Positions 15,560-24,723 are shown, counted from the stretch's first letter. The stretch is DNA of 64,000 nucleotides from Nisaea acidiphila (GCF_024662015.1 NZ_CP102480.1:4682002-4746001), one strand, 5' to 3'. The notes: generated from the sequence alone by a model not told the origin. Program-made: numbers and translations.

Positions 15560-17137
15560 ATGACGCTTCACGAGCTTCTGGCCGAGTTGGCTGCAACCCA
15601 TCCGGACCGTCCGGCCATTGTCGACGGCGACCGGACGGTGACCTTCTCCGCCTTGAGGGACGAGGTCGATCACGTGGCCTCAGGGCTTGCAGCGCTCGGA
15701 CTTGCCCATGGCGACCGGATCGCCGTCTGGCTTCCCAACGGGCTTCCGATGATCACTCTGGTGCTCGGAGCCGCGAAGCTTGGGGCCATCTCGGTGATCA
15801 TCAATACGCGGTACCAGAAAGCCGAACTCGAGGGACTGCTGAGCCGGACAAGGGCAAAGGTTCTCGCACTGGCGACGGACTTCAGGGGGATCCCGTTCCT
15901 CGATATCCTTGAAGCGGTCCCCGCCGAGAAGCTCTCGCACCTGAAATATGTCGTGAACTGTCCGCCTGCGGCGGACATCGGCGCGCCGGTCGGGCAGATG
16001 CTGTCATACGAAAGCCTGACGGCAGCGACGCCGGATAAGATCGCGCCGGCCAATGAGCAGGATCCCTGCGCCATGTTCGCGACCTCCGGCACGACCCGGG
16101 CGCCGAAGCTGGTGATGCATTGCCAACGGGCGATCGTCCGCCACGGCAAGGATAACGGGCAGGCGCTCGGATATGCGTCGGAGGGCGCGGTAATGCTGCA
16201 GGCCTTGCCGCTCTGCGGTGTATTCGGCTTCTCGCAGTTCATGGGCGCTCTGGCGAACGGCCGGCCGTCGGTTTTCATGGAGGCGTTCGACTCGGGGGAG
16301 GCGCTCCGCATCATCGAGAGGCACCGGGTAACGCACTTCAACGCGACGGACGACATGTTGGTCCGGATCCTGGACGAGGCGAAACCGGGACAGCTGGCCT
16401 CGCTTCGCGAAGTCGGTTTTGCCTCCTTTACCGGCACCAATGCGGAGGCCCTGGTGGCGCGGGCGCAGGAGGAGGCGGGTATTGTCCTGCGTGGCCTCTT
16501 TGGGATGAGCGAGCTGCAGGCACTCTACGCCGCGCAGCCCGCCGATCTGCCGGTCTCGGAACGGGCTAAGCCCGGCGGGTTCCCGGTTTCCGCGGGTGGC
16601 GCCGCGCGCGTCACGCATCCGGAAACCGGCGAAGTACTGGCGCCGGGCGAGATCGGTGCGCTCGAGTTCAAGGGGCCCAGCCGCTTCGTGGCTTATTACG
16701 AGGATCCCGAGGCGACGAAAGAGGTCCTCTCGGAGGACGGCTGGTTCTCCAGCGGGGATGCGGGGGAATTGGAGGCGGATGGGCGCTTCCTCTTCCGCGG
16801 ACGGATGGGGGACACCCTCCGCCTCGGCGGTTTCCTGGTCAGCGCGCGGGAAATCGAGGGTGTGCTGGACGATCATCCCGATGTCGCGAGCACCCAAGTG
16901 GTCGGCGTTAATGACGGCGCCGTTCCGGTCGCGGTCGCTTTCGTCATTCCGGTCGAGGGGAAGACGCCGGACGCGGACGCCTTGCGCCGGCATTGTGCCG
17001 ATCATCTCGCGAAATACAAGGTGCCGAGGACGGTCATTCCGGTTGCCGAGTTCGAGACCGTGACCGGGCCGAACGGAACCAAGGTGCAGAAGCAGAAACT
17101 TCGCGAAATCGCCGAGCAGGCCATCCGCTCCGGATAG
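15560..17137 (+). CDS. AMP-dependent acyl-CoA synthetase/ligase
   Basis: The 525-residue protein is an ANL-superfamily adenylating enzyme. Motifs include the P-loop ATSGTTRAPKLVMH (about 175-188), GLFGMSELQALYA, GWFSSGDAGELEADGRFLFRGRMGD (adenylate binding) and the C-terminal catalytic lysine in GTKVQKQKLREIA (about 505-517). It activates a carboxylic acid to acyl-CoA via acyl-AMP. As the last gene of the IclR-controlled operon it would supply CoA esters to the dehydrogenase. Substrate unknown. Confidence 0.88.
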   Translation: MTLHELLAELAATHPDRPAIVDGDRTVTFSALRDEVDHVASGLAALGLAHGDRIAVWLPNGLPMITLVLGAAKLGAISVIINTRYQKAELEGLLSRTRAKVLALATDFRGIPFLDILEAVPAEKLSHLKYVVNCPPAADIGAPVGQMLSYESLTAATPDKIAPANEQDPCAMFATSGTTRAPKLVMHCQRAIVRHGKDNGQALGYASEGAVMLQALPLCGVFGFSQFMGALANGRPSVFMEAFDSGEALRIIERHRVTHFNATDDMLVRILDEAKPGQLASLREVGFASFTGTNAEALVARAQEEAGIVLRGLFGMSELQALYAAQPADLPVSERAKPGGFPVSAGGAARVTHPETGEVLAPGEIGALEFKGPSRFVAYYEDPEATKEVLSEDGWFSSGDAGELEADGRFLFRGRMGDTLRLGGFLVSAREIEGVLDDHPDVASTQVVGVNDGAVPVAVAFVIPVEGKTPDADALRRHCADHLAKYKVPRTVIPVAEFETVTGPNGTKVQKQKLREIAEQAIRSG

Positions 17138-17466
17138 GGCAGCAGTTTTGCCGGCCATCCCGGACGATGATCCAGACCTCCTGCGTGCCGGCGTTAGCCC
17201 GGGTGTGCAGGCTGCCAGAGATTTCAATATGCCGGAAAGTACACTGATTAGTGTTCTTTTTGGAAACAGCCCGAAAAGCCCGATGGTTGGGCGTTTCAGC
17301 GCATTGATGCTGCACGTAAATCTTTTGTGTGCGCCGCCGCATTGTATCCCTTCAGGCCGAACCATATCTGCCGGTGATCCGGGCGCGGCAGGCGGCCGTC
17401 TCCGGTTGTTTTCGTTCAATCTAGTGGCACCGGGGCGAGATCGTCGGCCGGTGCATGGGGATCCAA
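17138..17466. other. Intergenic region upstream of the porin
   Basis: No gene is seen in these 329 bases. ACACT-GATT-AGTGT (17241-17254) is an imperfectly extended inverted repeat that could be an operator. GCCC...GGGC followed by GTTT at about 17277-17300 could be a weak terminator for the CoA ligase. No convincing sigma-70 or sigma-54 promoter was identified. Confidence 0.4.
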
Positions 17467-18594
17467 ATGAAGCGCATGCGTCATTCGAAAGCGGCACTCT
17501 TACAGACGACGACTCTGGTTGCAGCCGGGCTCATCCTGACTGCGGCACCGGCGGAAGCGGCGGAGAAGCTCAAGCTCTCCGTTGGCGGTTACGCCGAGCA
17601 ATGGTTCGGCTATACGGATATTGACGATGAGGGAAATCAGGATCTCGACCTCACCGGCTTTGATGTCAAATCGGACACCGAGATCCATTTCAAGGGAACG
17701 ACCACGCTCGACAACGGCCTCGAAGTGGGGGTCAACGTACAGCTTGAGGGCAACAGCGACTCAGGCGACCAGATCGACGAAAGCTACCTGACTGTCAGCG
17801 GCAAGTTTGGCCGGATAGACATCGGTGACGAGAACTCGGCGCTTTACAAGACCCACGTCGCGCCGACCGAATACGGCATCGGGATCAATTCCGGCGACAC
17901 TGTCGAGTGGGAACTCACCGGGGCTACCTCGATCAGCGACAGCGGCTATTTCCGCGCGCCGTTCGGCGGTACGTACATCGAGCCCGCCCGCACCAATGAC
18001 TCGACCAAGCTGACCTACTACACGCCGCGTCTTGAGGGTTTCCGGCTCGGCATCTCCTATGCTCCCGATACCAACCAGGACAGCAATGTACAGCCCGACC
18101 GGAATTCGGGACTGACGGACGGCGTCATGGGCGGCATCGATTTCAGGCGCGATTTCAACGGCGTCGGCCTCGCGGCATCGGCAGGATATGGCACTTTTCT
18201 GCAATCCGGGGATGGGGTGGATGAACCGGAAGCATACGCCTTTGGCCTCACCGTCGATTACGCCGGTTTCCAGGTCGGCGGATCCTATGCCGGCTTTACC
18301 GATTCCGGGGCGAATGACGGGGACGGCTACACGTTGGGCGCATCCTATGATTTCGGAGAGTACGGGGTCAGCCTTACCTATCTACACGGCGAGCGCGACG
18401 GTATTGCCGGAAGCGTCGATCCCGATACGGTCCAGGCCGACAGGGACTCAGTGGCTCTGGCTGGTCGCTACATTCTGGGGCCGGGTGTGAGCGCGGAGAC
18501 GACTCTCGGTTATTCCGAATATACGAGCGACGCTGCCGGTGCCGGCGATATCGAGGCGGCCTATGTGATTACGGGGATCCGTGTGACTTTCTGA
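17467..18594 (+). CDS. Gram-negative porin
   Basis: The 375-residue outer-membrane protein has a signal peptide (about 1-29, ending APAEAAE) and a 16-strand type general porin pattern. The first strand is LKLSVGGYAEQWFGYTD; alternating strands follow (LRVGISY/YTLGASYDFGEYGVSLTY type repeats), and the chain ends in the BAM-recognised C-terminal Phe (GIRVTF). An ATG at 17455 is also in frame, but 17467 gives a standard MKRMRHSK signal start with GGGG at about -8. It forms a trimeric diffusion channel. A strong hairpin follows the stop. Confidence 0.88.
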   Translation: MKRMRHSKAALLQTTTLVAAGLILTAAPAEAAEKLKLSVGGYAEQWFGYTDIDDEGNQDLDLTGFDVKSDTEIHFKGTTTLDNGLEVGVNVQLEGNSDSGDQIDESYLTVSGKFGRIDIGDENSALYKTHVAPTEYGIGINSGDTVEWELTGATSISDSGYFRAPFGGTYIEPARTNDSTKLTYYTPRLEGFRLGISYAPDTNQDSNVQPDRNSGLTDGVMGGIDFRRDFNGVGLAASAGYGTFLQSGDGVDEPEAYAFGLTVDYAGFQVGGSYAGFTDSGANDGDGYTLGASYDFGEYGVSLTYLHGERDGIAGSVDPDTVQADRDSVALAGRYILGPGVSAETTLGYSEYTSDAAGAGDIEAAYVITGIRVTF

Positions 18595-18604
18595 TGCGGC
18601 GGTG

Positions 18605-18631
18605 CGGAGGAGCGCAATATGCGCTCCTCCG
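18605..18631 (+). terminator. Strong hairpin after porin gene
   Basis: CGGAGGAGCGCA (18605-18616) pairs perfectly with TGCGCTCCTCCG (18620-18631) around an ATA loop, and is followed by TCTTCT. It starts 10 bases after the porin stop, so it probably acts as transcription terminator or mRNA stabiliser. Its core AGCGCA-ATA-TGCGCT resembles the palindrome at 18672-18690. Confidence 0.7.
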
Positions 18632-18671
18632 TCTTCTGGAATGGTATTTTGGCCGCTTACTTCTCTCCGAT

Positions 18672-18690
18672 AAGCGCATATAATGCGCTT
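18672..18690 (+). promoter_or_regulatory. Palindrome overlapping the -10 box of the HTH gene
   Basis: AAGCGCAT-ATA-ATGCGCTT is a perfect 8-bp inverted repeat whose centre contains TATAAT (18679-18684), a consensus -10 hexamer. The HTH gene starts 14 bases downstream. Binding here would block the promoter, so it is a likely autoregulatory operator. A matching -35 is weak (CTTACT, 18656-18661, 17-bp spacing). Confidence 0.6.
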
Positions 18691-18704
18691 CTTGAGGAGG
18701 CGGC

Positions 18705-18950
18705 ATGACGTCTGGCGAATTCAAGAAACTGCGGAAATTCCTGAAGCTCTCGCAGAAGGAAATGGCCGAGGCTCTCGGGCTGAAGCGGCGGATGATCCAG
18801 TATTACGAGAAGGGCGAGCGGGACGGCGAGCCACTGGATATTCCGAAGGCGGTCGAGCTCGCCTGTTATGCGCTGTCGGCCGGGGTCCGTGATTTCACTT
18901 TCATTCCTCCGAAGCGCGCCGGCCGGGCCGCAAGCGACCTAAGGATTTGA
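18705..18950 (+). CDS. Small XRE-type helix-turn-helix regulator
   Basis: The 81-residue protein contains a Cro/C1-type HTH (residues 3-40: GEFKKLRKFLKLSQKEMAEALGLKRRMIQYYEKGER) and a short tail. The ATG at 18705 follows GAGGAGG. It lies 110 bases after the porin and behind a palindrome that spans its own -10 box. It converges on and overlaps the DMT permease gene by 12 bases. It probably represses itself and possibly the porin or neighbouring genes. Confidence 0.82.
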   Translation: MTSGEFKKLRKFLKLSQKEMAEALGLKRRMIQYYEKGERDGEPLDIPKAVELACYALSAGVRDFTFIPPKRAGRAASDLRI

Positions 18951-19922
18951 TTTCCCAGCTTCCTCCGCGCGGCGTATCCGTTCGCGATGCAGGATGTATA
19001 GGCCGCTGCCAATTACCAAAAAGGTGCCGGTGACGATCCAGAGGTCCGGGATGTTGCCCCAGACCACGAAGCCGATCAGAACCGCCCAGACGATACTGGT
19101 ATATTTGAATGGCGTTACGAATCCCGCTTCGCTGTAGCGGAAGGATTCGATCATCAGGAACTGCGCGCCCCCGACGAACAGGCTGCTGACCGCAAACAGC
19201 CCCATCTCGCTCCATCCGACCGGTTTCCACTCGTCGAAAGCCAGGCTGGCGAAGCCGGAGAGGGTCACGATGGTCATCCCGACGGCCAACATCGAGAGGG
19301 TGGTCTCCGTCGCGTGCATCTTCCGGGTCACGATATCCCGGAACGATCCGCATACCGTGGCCAGCAGCGGCAGCAAGGCGACGGCGGAAAAGGTCTCGGG
19401 AGTCGGCTTGACCATGATGAGAACACCGCAGAAGCCGACAAGAATGGCGGTCCAGCGGCGCCAGCCGACCTGCTCTCCGAGAAGCGGCACGACGAGTGCG
19501 GCGGTGACGATCGGTCCGGCGAAGGCGATCGCGGTCGCATCGGCGATTGCCATGAGCTTCAGCGCCCAGATGAAGCTATAGGTGCTGAAGACGATTATGA
19601 CAGCGCGAAGTAACTGTAGCCGCCAATGACGAACCTTGAGCTGGTCCTTACGTCCGGTCGCGAATGCAAATCCGAAGACAAGGACCAGCAGCAGAATTCC
19701 GCGCAGCGCGATGACCTGTCCGACCGGATAGTCGCTGGTCAGCCATTTGGCGATCCCGTCATTCAGCGTAACCAGACCGATGCCGCCGGTCATGCAGGCG
19801 GCGCCGTGCATCCAACCGAGCCGGGGTGCCGGGCCGGGTTCGGCCGGCTCGGCGGAATGAGGGGAAGCCGAGGGGCTCAGCGGTTGCGCTCCCTCTGCAA
19901 GGATTTCTTTTTTCGGAGACAC
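18939..19922 (-). CDS. EamA/DMT-family permease
   Basis: This 327-residue inner-membrane protein shows ten hydrophobic segments in two EamA repeats, after a Pro/Ala-rich N-terminal extension of about 35 residues. Motifs such as ALRGILLL, AIADATAIAFAGPIVTAAL and GEQVGWRRWTAILVGFCGVLIMVKP are typical of drug/metabolite exporters (RhaT/S-adenosylmethionine-type subgroup). The substrate is unknown. Its 3' end overlaps the convergent HTH gene. Confidence 0.85.
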   Translation of the reverse strand: MSPKKEILAEGAQPLSPSASPHSAEPAEPGPAPRLGWMHGAACMTGGIGLVTLNDGIAKWLTSDYPVGQVIALRGILLLVLVFGFAFATGRKDQLKVRHWRLQLLRAVIIVFSTYSFIWALKLMAIADATAIAFAGPIVTAALVVPLLGEQVGWRRWTAILVGFCGVLIMVKPTPETFSAVALLPLLATVCGSFRDIVTRKMHATETTLSMLAVGMTIVTLSGFASLAFDEWKPVGWSEMGLFAVSSLFVGGAQFLMIESFRYSEAGFVTPFKYTSIVWAVLIGFVVWGNIPDLWIVTGTFLVIGSGLYILHRERIRRAEEAGKSNP

Positions 19923-20028
19923 GAAGAATGGCCTTTTGTTGCTTCCGAGCCTCTACCTCCGCCGGTGATTTTGCAAGAGCGCTCGCGCGGGATTGGCGCC
20001 GCGGGGCTGCGATGCTATCAGGCGTGCC

Positions 20029-21921
20029 ATGATCCAGATTACCGACATGACCTTCCGGATTGCCGGCCGCTCCCTATTCGACGAGGCCTCGGCCACGATT
20101 CCCGACGGACATAAGGTCGGGCTGGTGGGGCGCAACGGCACGGGCAAATCGACGCTCCTGAAGCTTTTGACCGACGAATATCACCCAGATGGGGGCGAGA
20201 TCCTGGTCAGCGGCGGGCGGGGCGTCGAGGATCCGATCGGCATGGTGTCGCAGGAAGCGCCGAGCGGCCCGGACACGCCGCTTGAGGTCGTGCTGCGCGC
20301 CGATAAGGAACGCGAACGTCTTCTTACCGAGGCGGAGACGACGGACGATCCGATGCGGATCGCCGAGGTGCAGACGCGGCTCGCGGATATAGGTGCCCAT
20401 GCGGCACCCGCGCGAGCGGCGGCGATCCTCGCAGGCCTTGGTTTCGACGACGCGATGCAGGCGGCGCCGATGTCGAGTTTCTCGGGCGGCTGGCGCATGC
20501 GCGTCGCTCTGGCGGCGGTGTTGTTCGCCGAGCCGGAGATCCTGCTGCTCGACGAACCGACCAACCACCTCGATCTGGAAGCGACGGTCTGGCTGGAGGC
20601 CTATCTCGCGCGCTATCCGAAGACCCTGGTCATCGTGAGCCATGACCGGGGGCTCTTGAACAAGGCGGTTGACGCGATCCTGCATCTGGAGAACCTGAAG
20701 CTGACCCTCTACCAGGGCGGCTACGACCGGTTCGAGAAGACCCGCGAGGAGCGGCTGGCGCAGATCGAGGCGCAGCGGGCGAAACAGTCGGCGCAGCGCA
20801 AGCATATGGAAGCCTTCATCGAGCGCTTCCGGTACAAAGCTTCGAAGGCGCGGCAGGCGCAGAGCCGGATCAAGGCGCTGGAGCGGATGGAGAAGCTGCC
20901 GGACGCGGTCAACGAGCCGACGACGCGCTTTTCTTTCCCCAATCCGGAGGAGCTTCCGCCGCCTTTGGTCACCTTCGACAACGCAAGCGTCGGGTACGAA
21001 CCGGGCAAGACGGTGCTCAAAGGACTGGGTTTCCGGATCGACGGCGACGACCGGATCGGTCTGCTCGGGCGGAACGGCAACGGCAAGTCGACGCTTGCGA
21101 AACTGATCGCCGGCCGGCTGGCGAAATTCGACGGTGACGAACATCGCAGCGCCAAACTCCGGGTCGGGTTCTTTGCCCAGCACCAGATCGAGGATCTGGA
21201 CCCGGAAGCGACCCCGGCCGAACATATGGCGCGTCTGATGCCGGGCGCGCTGCCGGACAAGGTGCGGGCACGTCTCGGCGGCGTCGGGCTCGTGCAGGAC
21301 AAGCAGACGACCAAGGCGAAGCATCTTTCCGGCGGCGAGAAGGCGCGTCTCACGCTGGCCCTGATCACCTACGACAGCCCGCATGTGCTGATCCTCGACG
21401 AGCCGACCAACCATCTCGATATCGACGCGCGGGACGCGCTGGTACAGGCGCTGAACGACTATACCGGCGCGGTCATCCTGATCAGCCATGACCGGAGGCT
21501 GCTCGAACTCACCGTCGACCGGCTCTGGCTGGTCGCGAACGGAACGGTGAAGCCCTATGAGGGCGATCTCGACGGCTACCGGGACTGGCTGCGGCAGGAG
21601 GAACGGGCGGCGCGCGTGGCTGCGTCGGAGGACGAGCCGGACAAGAAGAACGACCGCAAGCAGGCACGTCAGGCCTCGGCGGAGAAGCGCCGGCAGACGG
21701 CCGATATTCGGAAGAAGATTCGCGAGGCCGAGAAGAAGCTGGAGAAGCTCACTCAGCGCAAGGCGCAGCTGGAAGAGCGGCTCGCCGACCCGAAAATCTA
21801 CGAAGGTCCGACGGCAGACCTGAAAGAGGTCATCCTGAAAAAGGAGGCTGTCGATCGGGAAATCGAAAGCGCCGAGGCGGAATGGCTGGAAGCCGAGTCC
21901 GCTTTGGAAGAAGCAAGCTAG
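20029..21921 (+). CDS. ABC-F family ATPase (Uup/YheS type)
   Basis: This soluble 630-residue protein has two ABC cassettes. The first has Walker A GRNGTGKST (about 36-44), signature SSFSGGWRMR and Walker B LLLDEPTNHLDLE; the second has GRNGNGKST, HLSGGEKAR and LILDEPTNHLDID. A linker of about 80 residues (FEKTREERLAQIEAQRAKQ...) joins them, and a C-terminal Lys/Glu coiled coil spans about 535-630. There are no membrane segments, so it is a translation-associated ABC-F factor rather than a transporter. The ATG at 20029 starts the conserved first strand; an upstream in-frame ATG at 19993 is less likely. Confidence 0.92.
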   Translation: MIQITDMTFRIAGRSLFDEASATIPDGHKVGLVGRNGTGKSTLLKLLTDEYHPDGGEILVSGGRGVEDPIGMVSQEAPSGPDTPLEVVLRADKERERLLTEAETTDDPMRIAEVQTRLADIGAHAAPARAAAILAGLGFDDAMQAAPMSSFSGGWRMRVALAAVLFAEPEILLLDEPTNHLDLEATVWLEAYLARYPKTLVIVSHDRGLLNKAVDAILHLENLKLTLYQGGYDRFEKTREERLAQIEAQRAKQSAQRKHMEAFIERFRYKASKARQAQSRIKALERMEKLPDAVNEPTTRFSFPNPEELPPPLVTFDNASVGYEPGKTVLKGLGFRIDGDDRIGLLGRNGNGKSTLAKLIAGRLAKFDGDEHRSAKLRVGFFAQHQIEDLDPEATPAEHMARLMPGALPDKVRARLGGVGLVQDKQTTKAKHLSGGEKARLTLALITYDSPHVLILDEPTNHLDIDARDALVQALNDYTGAVILISHDRRLLELTVDRLWLVANGTVKPYEGDLDGYRDWLRQEERAARVAASEDEPDKKNDRKQARQASAEKRRQTADIRKKIREAEKKLEKLTQRKAQLEERLADPKIYEGPTADLKEVILKKEAVDREIESAEAEWLEAESALEEAS

Positions 21922-21942
21922 GAACCGCGGGGGAGGGAAGGC

Positions 21943-23532
21943 ATGGCCCGAAGCATTACGGCGCGTGAGTTGAAAGACGCGCTCTACGGGACGGGCGAGA
22001 TCGCCCTGGTCGATGTCCGCCCGGAGGCGGTCTACGGCGCCAATCACATCCTGCTCGCGAGCAACGTTCCTCTGGGACACCTGGAGCTCCGGATCGCCGA
22101 TTTGGTGCCGCGGCCTGGAACGCCCGTCGTTCTCTGCGATGGCGGCGAAGGGCTGGCGGAGACGGCAGCCGCGAAACTCGCCGGGTTCGGTTATTCGGAT
22201 ATCTCGATCCTGGAAGGCGGGGTGAATGCCTGGGGCGCGGCGGGGCTGGAGCTTTTCAGCGGTCTCTATGTCCCGAGCAAGGCCTTCGGGGAGTTCGTCG
22301 AGCACGAATACGAAACGCCGTCGGTCTCCGCCGAGGAACTGAAGGGCATGATGGATGCCGGCGAGGATATGGTGGTGCTGGATTCCCGCCCGATGGGCGA
22401 GTTTACCATGATGAATATCCCGACCGGCATCGATATGCCGGGCGCCGAGCTTGTCTACCGGGTTCAGGAGGCGGCGCCCCGTCCGGAGACCACCATCGTG
22501 GTGAATTGCGCCGGACGGACACGCAGCATCATCGGGGCCCAGTCGCTTATCAATGCGGGGGTTCCGAACAAGATTGTCGCTCTGCGGAACGGGACGATGG
22601 GCTGGCACCTCGCGGGCTACAAGCTCGAGCATGGCAATATGCGACCGCCGCCGGAAGTCAGCGCGGACGGCGCCGGCATGGCGCGCCGGCGTTCGCGCAC
22701 GGCTGCGGACCGGTTCGGGGTGCGGCATATCGATCTTGCCACGCTCGATAAATGGCGTGCCGAACGGGACCGGACCACGCTCTATGTGTTCGATGTCCGC
22801 ACGGCCGAAGAATTCGCCGCCGGACACCTTGTCGATTCCCGCCATGCCCCGGGCGGCCAGCTCGTCCAGTCGACCGACGCCTATATGGCCACCCAGAGGG
22901 CGCGGGTTGTCCTCGTGGATCCGGAGATGGTCCGCGCGGAGATGACCGGAAGCTGGCTGCGCCAGCTCGGCTGGGAGGACGTGTTTGTGCTCGAAGGCGG
23001 ACTTGACGGGGCAGAGCTCAAGCAAGGTGCGCGACCGGCAGCTCTGGCAGGAACGCTTCCCGATTGCGACTTGATTCCGCCGGCCGAGGCCAAGGCGCGT
23101 GTGGACGCCGGGGCGCTCTTCCTGGATCTGACGCGGAGTCTCGACTACCGCGACAATCATGCGGAAGGTGCACGCTGGTGTCCGCGTGAGAAACTCGGTG
23201 ACGCACTCGGCAAGACCGGCTCAGAAAGCGCAATCTTGATCGCCGGCGACGAGCGCTTGGCACGGCTGGCCGCTACCGATCTTGCCTCGAAAGGGTTGTC
23301 GGCGACCGTCGTCTCCGGCGGAACCGAGGCCTGGGAGGCGTCCGGACTGCCCATGGCGGCCGGGATGGGAGAGCCGCTCGCGGTTCCGGACGATGTTTAT
23401 ATGCGGCCCTACGACAAGGAAGCGGGACGCGAGGAAATGGAACGGAGGATGAACGCTTACCTGACCTGGGAGATCGCCCTAGTGGATCAGATCGCCCGGG
23501 ACGGCGGCATATCCTTCCGCTCCTACCGCTGA
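21943..23532 (+). CDS. Four-domain rhodanese protein
   Basis: The 529-residue protein contains four rhodanese-like domains at about 5-105, 125-235, 262-365 and 375-480. Domain 1 has Cys65 (VVLCDGGEG) and domain 2 has Cys189 in a canonical loop (VVNCAGRTR). In domains 3 and 4 the loop Cys is replaced (VVLVDPEMV and ILIAGDERL), so these are probably structural or regulatory. It would transfer sulfane sulfur between thiosulfate- or persulfide-type donors and acceptors. It starts 21 bases after the ABC-F gene and converges with metC, consistent with a sulfur-metabolism role. Confidence 0.85.
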   Translation: MARSITARELKDALYGTGEIALVDVRPEAVYGANHILLASNVPLGHLELRIADLVPRPGTPVVLCDGGEGLAETAAAKLAGFGYSDISILEGGVNAWGAAGLELFSGLYVPSKAFGEFVEHEYETPSVSAEELKGMMDAGEDMVVLDSRPMGEFTMMNIPTGIDMPGAELVYRVQEAAPRPETTIVVNCAGRTRSIIGAQSLINAGVPNKIVALRNGTMGWHLAGYKLEHGNMRPPPEVSADGAGMARRRSRTAADRFGVRHIDLATLDKWRAERDRTTLYVFDVRTAEEFAAGHLVDSRHAPGGQLVQSTDAYMATQRARVVLVDPEMVRAEMTGSWLRQLGWEDVFVLEGGLDGAELKQGARPAALAGTLPDCDLIPPAEAKARVDAGALFLDLTRSLDYRDNHAEGARWCPREKLGDALGKTGSESAILIAGDERLARLAATDLASKGLSATVVSGGTEAWEASGLPMAAGMGEPLAVPDDVYMRPYDKEAGREEMERRMNAYLTWEIALVDQIARDGGISFRSYR

Positions 23533-23538
23533 AGACGC

Positions 23539-24723
23539 TCAGGCGAGCGCCGCGATCCGTTCGAAACCGGCATCCAGGTCTGCCTTGAGATCGGTGACGT
23601 CTTCGAGGCCGGCATGGATGCGCAGCAACTGCCCGGGCTCGTTCCAGGTCGTCACCGTTCTGGCGGCGGCCGGGTCGCCCGGCAGGATGAGACTCTCGTA
23701 GCCGCCCCAGCTGGCTCCCATACCATAATACTCAAGACCGTCGAGAAAGGCGGCGAGCGCGGCGCGGGAGAGCGGTTTCAGCAGGAACGAGAAAAGACCG
23801 CTCGCGCCTGTGAAATCGCGCTTCCAGATTTCATGGCCGGGACAGGAGGGAAGGGCCGGATGCAGTACGCGGTCGACTTCCGGGCGTTCCGAAAGCCATT
23901 TCGCGAGTGCCAGCGCGTTGCGCTCGTTCTCCGCCAGCCGCACGGCCATGGTCCTGAGACCGCGTTGCGCCAGATAAAGGTCGTCCGGGCCGGAGCAGTT
24001 TCCCTGCATGAAGACCGTATCGCGGATCGCCGCGGCCTGCGCGTCCTTGCTGACGATTACCCCCATCATGACGTCCGAATGCCCGCAGATATATTTGGTG
24101 ACGGCCTCGACTACGATATCGACGCCGTGCCCGAACGCATCGAAATAGAGTGCCGTCGCCCAGGTATTGTCCATGATGACGGTTGCGCCTTGCTCGTGCG
24201 CGATGGAGGCGAGGGCAGGTACGTCGCAGACCTCGAAGGTCATGGTTCCAGGCGCCTCGAGATAGACGACCTTGGTTTCCGGCCGGATCAGTTCGGCGAG
24301 GTCTTCCGGTTTCATCGGGTCGAAGAAGGTCGCCTCGACACCGAACCGCTCCAGGAACCCGCCGGCGAATTTCCGGGTGGGGAAATAGACGTTGTCGGTG
24401 ATCAGGATGTGGTCTCCGGCGGAAACCTGGCTCAGGATCGCGCAGCATATTGCCGCCAGCCCGGATGAGACGGCGACGGCGCTTTCCACGCCGTAGAGTT
24501 CCGCGACAGCTTCCTCGAAGGATCTGGTCGTCGGCGTCCCCCGCCGGCCGTAGCGGAAACCGGTGAAGTCGGGTTTGCGCGAGGCCTCGAGCGCATCCAG
24601 GGACGGTTTCAGGATCGTGGAGGCATGATAAACGGGCGGATTAACCACGCCGTGGTTCGCGTGAGGATCGCGTCCGGCGTGGGTGATGAGCGTTTTCTTT
24701 CCGGCTTTTGCACCGCGTTGCAT
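23539..24723 (-). CDS. metC: Cystathionine beta-lyase
   Basis: This 394-residue PLP enzyme of the Cys/Met metabolism family has the PLP lysine Lys210 in VEAVTKYICGHSDVMMG. Other marks are YGRRGTPTTRSFEEAVAELYGVESAVAVSSGLAAI and the DNTWAT aspartate. The VTKYxxGHSDVM variant is typical of MetC, which cleaves cystathionine to homocysteine, pyruvate and ammonia. The frame extends further upstream, but the ATG at 24723 has GGAG before it and begins the domain. A cystathionine gamma-synthase-like role cannot be fully excluded. Confidence 0.87.
   Translation of the reverse strand: MQRGAKAGKKTLITHAGRDPHANHGVVNPPVYHASTILKPSLDALEASRKPDFTGFRYGRRGTPTTRSFEEAVAELYGVESAVAVSSGLAAICCAILSQVSAGDHILITDNVYFPTRKFAGGFLERFGVEATFFDPMKPEDLAELIRPETKVVYLEAPGTMTFEVCDVPALASIAHEQGATVIMDNTWATALYFDAFGHGVDIVVEAVTKYICGHSDVMMGVIVSKDAQAAAIRDTVFMQGNCSGPDDLYLAQRGLRTMAVRLAENERNALALAKWLSERPEVDRVLHPALPSCPGHEIWKRDFTGASGLFSFLLKPLSRAALAAFLDGLEYYGMGASWGGYESLILPGDPAAARTVTTWNEPGQLLRIHAGLEDVTDLKADLDAGFERIAALA

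Noticed and set aside
20074..23160. 1028-codon open frame on the minus strand
   Set aside because: It lies opposite the ABC-F and rhodanese genes, whose motifs are unambiguous; long antisense frames are expected in GC-rich coding DNA. Its translation is low-complexity and without motifs.
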